A program made the translations under genes and the position numbers. Positions 5,339-7,420 of a stretch of 7,420 nt of DNA are shown piece after piece (position 1 is the stretch's first letter; the number at the start of each line of letters is the position of its first letter). The notes beneath the pieces are model-generated. The model searched no databases. It worked only from the letters and a program-made list of their open reading frames with translations, and was not told where the DNA came from. Source of the stretch: a bacterium (GTDB taxonomy: Bacteria > Spirochaetota > JAHITG01); assembly GCA_028711675.1 (NCBI GenBank), contig JAQTRT010000160.1:1-7420 (forward strand), given 5' to 3'.

Positions 5339-6508
5339 ATGAAAAGAATATATCTATCCCTGTTGATGGGAATAATGCTGTTTTTTCATGCCGGCCCTGT
5401 TCTTTTGGCTGAGAATGACCTTGGCTTTTACCAGCCGCCCGGTGACCGGGCTTTGTATAAAAGATCAAAGAACCAGCAGCCGAAAAATATCGTATTTTTC
5501 ATCGGCGACGGTATGGGACTTAGCCAAGTGGCAGGGAGCCGCATGGTTGTCATGGGCGCTTCAGGCAGGCTCTATATGGAAAAATTTCCTGTGACAGGTC
5601 TTGTGAATACATCCTCCCTGGATAGCCTGACCACTGATTCTGCCGCAGCCGGGACTGCCCTGGCCACAGGCCATAAGACCTATAATTACATGGTCTCTCT
5701 TTCCCCGAATAATATTCCGTTCACTACAATCCTGGAAGCAGCGAAAAAGAAAGGCATGGCCACAGGCCTGATCGCCACTTCAACCATCAGCCATGCCACA
5801 CCAGCCACGTTCTCCAGTCATGTCCCTTCCCGGAGCGATGAGGACAAGATCGCGGAACAGATCGTGGACCAGGGTTTTAATATTGTCCTGGGCGGCGGGG
5901 AGCATTTTTTCATCCCCCGGTCTGAAGAAGGGAGCAGACGCAAGGATGAACTCGATCTGCTGGACCGGGCAAGGAAGAAAGGGTATACCATTGTGAGGAA
6001 CAGGGATGAACTGCAGGCCGCAGATACAGGGAACCAGATCCTGGGCCTGTTCCAGATGGATATGCTGGATACGGAGGCTGGGAATGAGCCGTCCCTTTCC
6101 GAGATGACAGCAGAGGCCATAAAGGTATTAATGAAGGATAAAGACGGTTTTTTCCTTGTTGTTGAGGGGAGTCAGATCGACTGGGCCTGCCATGAGAATA
6201 ACGAGGATAAGATGATCAGACAGGTCCTTCTTCTTGACATGGCCGTAAAAACCGCTGTTGAACTCACCCTGAAAGAGGAGAATACCCTGATACTTGTCCT
6301 GGCTGATCATGAAACAGGATCTTTAACCCTGAAAGGAAGCAATCTGAACGGTACTGACATTATTTTCAGCTGGGGAGGGACCGACCATTCCTGCGTGCCT
6401 GTCCCGATCTTTGCCTTTGGTCCGGGTGCAGAGAATTTTACCGGCCTCCACGATAATACCGAGATACCTAAGATCACATCGGGCCTGGTTAATATACCAT
6501 TAAAATAA
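5339..6508 (+). CDS. phoA: Secreted alkaline phosphatase
   Basis: The 389-aa enzyme hydrolyses phosphomonoesters outside the cytoplasmic membrane to release phosphate. Residues 1-24 are a Sec signal peptide (MKR, hydrophobic core, then VLLAE). All catalytic positions of the alkaline phosphatase fold can be assigned: D57 (IGDGMG), nucleophile S101 (DSAAAGTA), T154 (SHATPA), phosphate-binding R165 (HVPSR), E276, D281 and H285 (EGSQIDWACH), D323 and H324 (ADHETG), and H350 (TDHS). H152 and W282 replace the Asp153 and Lys328 of the E. coli enzyme, a pairing seen in many other bacterial phosphatases and linked to altered third-metal preference. At 389 aa it is shorter than E. coli PhoA (471), so surface insertions are probably lost. 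The start has an ideal SD (AAGGAG, 5326-5331, 7-nt spacer). It is monocistronic and divergent from the radical SAM unit. Phosphate control is likely from its function but no canonical Pho box is visible. Confidence 0.96.
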   Translation: MKRIYLSLLMGIMLFFHAGPVLLAENDLGFYQPPGDRALYKRSKNQQPKNIVFFIGDGMGLSQVAGSRMVVMGASGRLYMEKFPVTGLVNTSSLDSLTTDSAAAGTALATGHKTYNYMVSLSPNNIPFTTILEAAKKKGMATGLIATSTISHATPATFSSHVPSRSDEDKIAEQIVDQGFNIVLGGGEHFFIPRSEEGSRRKDELDLLDRARKKGYTIVRNRDELQAADTGNQILGLFQMDMLDTEAGNEPSLSEMTAEAIKVLMKDKDGFFLVVEGSQIDWACHENNEDKMIRQVLLLDMAVKTAVELTLKEENTLILVLADHETGSLTLKGSNLNGTDIIFSWGGTDHSCVPVPIFAFGPGAENFTGLHDNTEIPKITSGLVNIPLK

Positions 6509-6598
6509 ATGATGCCGCTGCTTTTCTTTCCGGTTTTTCTCTCTTTACAATGAACCAACTGACGAATCTGCCAAAAACTATTAGGTGCGGGTATTGTA

Positions 6599-7420
6599 CT
6601 ACAGTTTTTTTTCGATCACCTTGCGGAAAACCTTCCTTGATGAATAAGTGGCTGTTGCCGATATCTTGAGCGTGTATCCTTTGCCTTCTTTTTTTTCAGC
6701 CTGAGCAGGCCAGGGGAAGGTGAACTGGTTCTGGTATCGCAGCAGGGTGACGTTGCTCTGGACGGTCCGGACAAGCCTCTTTTTTTCAAATAACGCCATG
6801 TTCATAATAGCCGGCTCTGTGAGCCTGTAACTGACCCGGCAGTTGCTCGCCGTTGTCCGTACCTTCAGGTCCTTGATATCGATACCGGTCCAGTAATACT
6901 GGCCGCCGGTCTCTTCGGTCACGAAGATCTGGCCGAATCTGCGCCAGATGTCGATGCCCGTTGGTTTGATGAACTCATAATCATCCGCGCCATACCTGCC
7001 GAATGACGTGACGTAATTCAGATCCCTGTCGAACTTATGGATGGTGCTGTTGAGGCTGTCCGTGACAAGGATCTGGGAATAATAATCCGCTGTCAGGTAT
7101 TCCAGTTTTACGTTCCGGCCTGCAACCCCGGCCACATCCAGCGATTTCAGCAGACTGTTGTCCAGGGACATCTTTACCAGTTCTGTCCCTTCTTTATTGA
7201 TGAAAACAATAAAGCCTTCCTTATAATAATGCCAGGTGTCCGCGGGATCGACAACAATGATTCCAGAAGGCTTTCTGATAAAATCAGCTTTTATGCTCTT
7301 TTTCCATCCCAGCTTTTGGTCATAGATCTTTATTGCGTTCTCAGCCTTGTCTGTGATATAAAGGTCCCGCCGGGCATTGAAAGAAACATCAATGGGATCG
7401 TTCAGGCCAGAAATGGAATT
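6599..7420 (-). CDS. NHL-repeat beta-propeller protein with FlgD-like Ig domain, C-terminal part
   Basis: The frame is open to the right edge, so the N-terminus is missing; 273 residues and the TAG stop (6599-6601) are visible. NHL-type propeller blades are recognisable near visible residues 6-34 (LNDPIDVSF, DLYITDKAENAIKIYD), 112-140 (DYYSQILVTDSLNSTIHKFD, then VTSFG) and 150-170 (FIKPTGIDI, GQIFVTEE). Residues about 190-265 look like a FlgD/CHU-type Ig domain (VSYRLTEPAIMNMALFEKKRLVRTV, abridged to its YRL and LVRTV strands, ending GYTLKISATAT). Such proteins are usually exported and bind other proteins or surfaces; no specific function can be assigned. A Met at 7171 could be mistaken for a start, but propeller sequence continues upstream of it. 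The gene converges with the phosphatase. The 90-nt gap between them (6509-6598) holds no convincing terminator hairpin. Confidence 0.8.
   Translation of the reverse strand, partial: NSISGLNDPIDVSFNARRDLYITDKAENAIKIYDQKLGWKKSIKADFIRKPSGIIVVDPADTWHYYKEGFIVFINKEGTELVKMSLDNSLLKSLDVAGVAGRNVKLEYLTADYYSQILVTDSLNSTIHKFDRDLNYVTSFGRYGADDYEFIKPTGIDIWRRFGQIFVTEETGGQYYWTGIDIKDLKVRTTASNCRVSYRLTEPAIMNMALFEKKRLVRTVQSNVTLLRYQNQFTFPWPAQAEKKEGKGYTLKISATATYSSRKVFRKVIEKKL

Noticed and set aside
6509..6598. Bidirectional terminator between phosphatase and NHL genes
   Set aside because: T-runs are present but no GC-rich stem of useful length precedes them on either strand.
6599..7171. Complete 190-aa gene starting at Met 7171
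   Set aside because: The frame continues open to base 7420 with NHL-type sequence, so the Met is internal.

Overview
The window carries seven genes on a bacterial chromosome or metagenomic contig. Two are cut by the window edges. GC content looks moderate (roughly 45-50% by eye) and intergenic stretches are AT-rich. The gene set is a Na+/phosphate symporter with a PhoU-like tail, a stand-alone cyclic-nucleotide-binding protein, a 7TM sensor, a radical SAM/helix-hairpin-helix protein, a Cdd1-type protein, a secreted alkaline phosphatase and an NHL/FlgD-Ig protein. It suggests an environmental, probably Gram-negative, perhaps anaerobic lineage such as a spirochaete, Desulfobacterota or a candidate phylum. 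I cannot place it more precisely from sequence alone.

Layout. (1) 3453 to <1, minus strand: a likely three-gene operon. A phosphate transporter (signal peptide, Ig-like domain, Na/Pi-cotransporter repeats, PhoU-like domain) is followed 11 nt later by a 152-aa cNMP-binding protein. After 50 nt comes a polytopic 7TM sensor whose output domain lies beyond the left edge. (2) 5055 to 3558, minus strand: a radical SAM enzyme with a C-terminal HhH motif, then a Cdd1/'pathogenicity locus' HhH protein 4 nt later. These are very probably translated together and point to nucleic-acid repair or modification. (3) 5056-5338: a divergent regulatory region with a candidate promoter for the radical SAM gene, five 9-bp GTTAACnnn repeats, and a near-consensus sigma70 promoter for the phosphatase overlapped by a perfect 8-bp dyad. 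(4) 5339-6508, plus strand: an exported alkaline phosphatase with all metal ligands. (5) 7420 to 6599, minus strand: the C-terminal part of an NHL beta-propeller protein with a FlgD-like Ig domain, convergent with the phosphatase.

Functionally, phosphate is the recurring theme: phosphate release outside the membrane by the phosphatase, uptake by the Na/Pi symporter, and possible cyclic-nucleotide and 7TM signalling tied to the transporter. The HhH pair sits between these two phosphate units and looks like a separate DNA-directed module. No RNA gene, insertion sequence, CRISPR array or convincing intrinsic terminator was seen. The most interesting elements are the transporter-cNMP-7TM operon, the doubly HhH-tagged radical SAM/Cdd1 pair, and the dyad on the phosphatase promoter.
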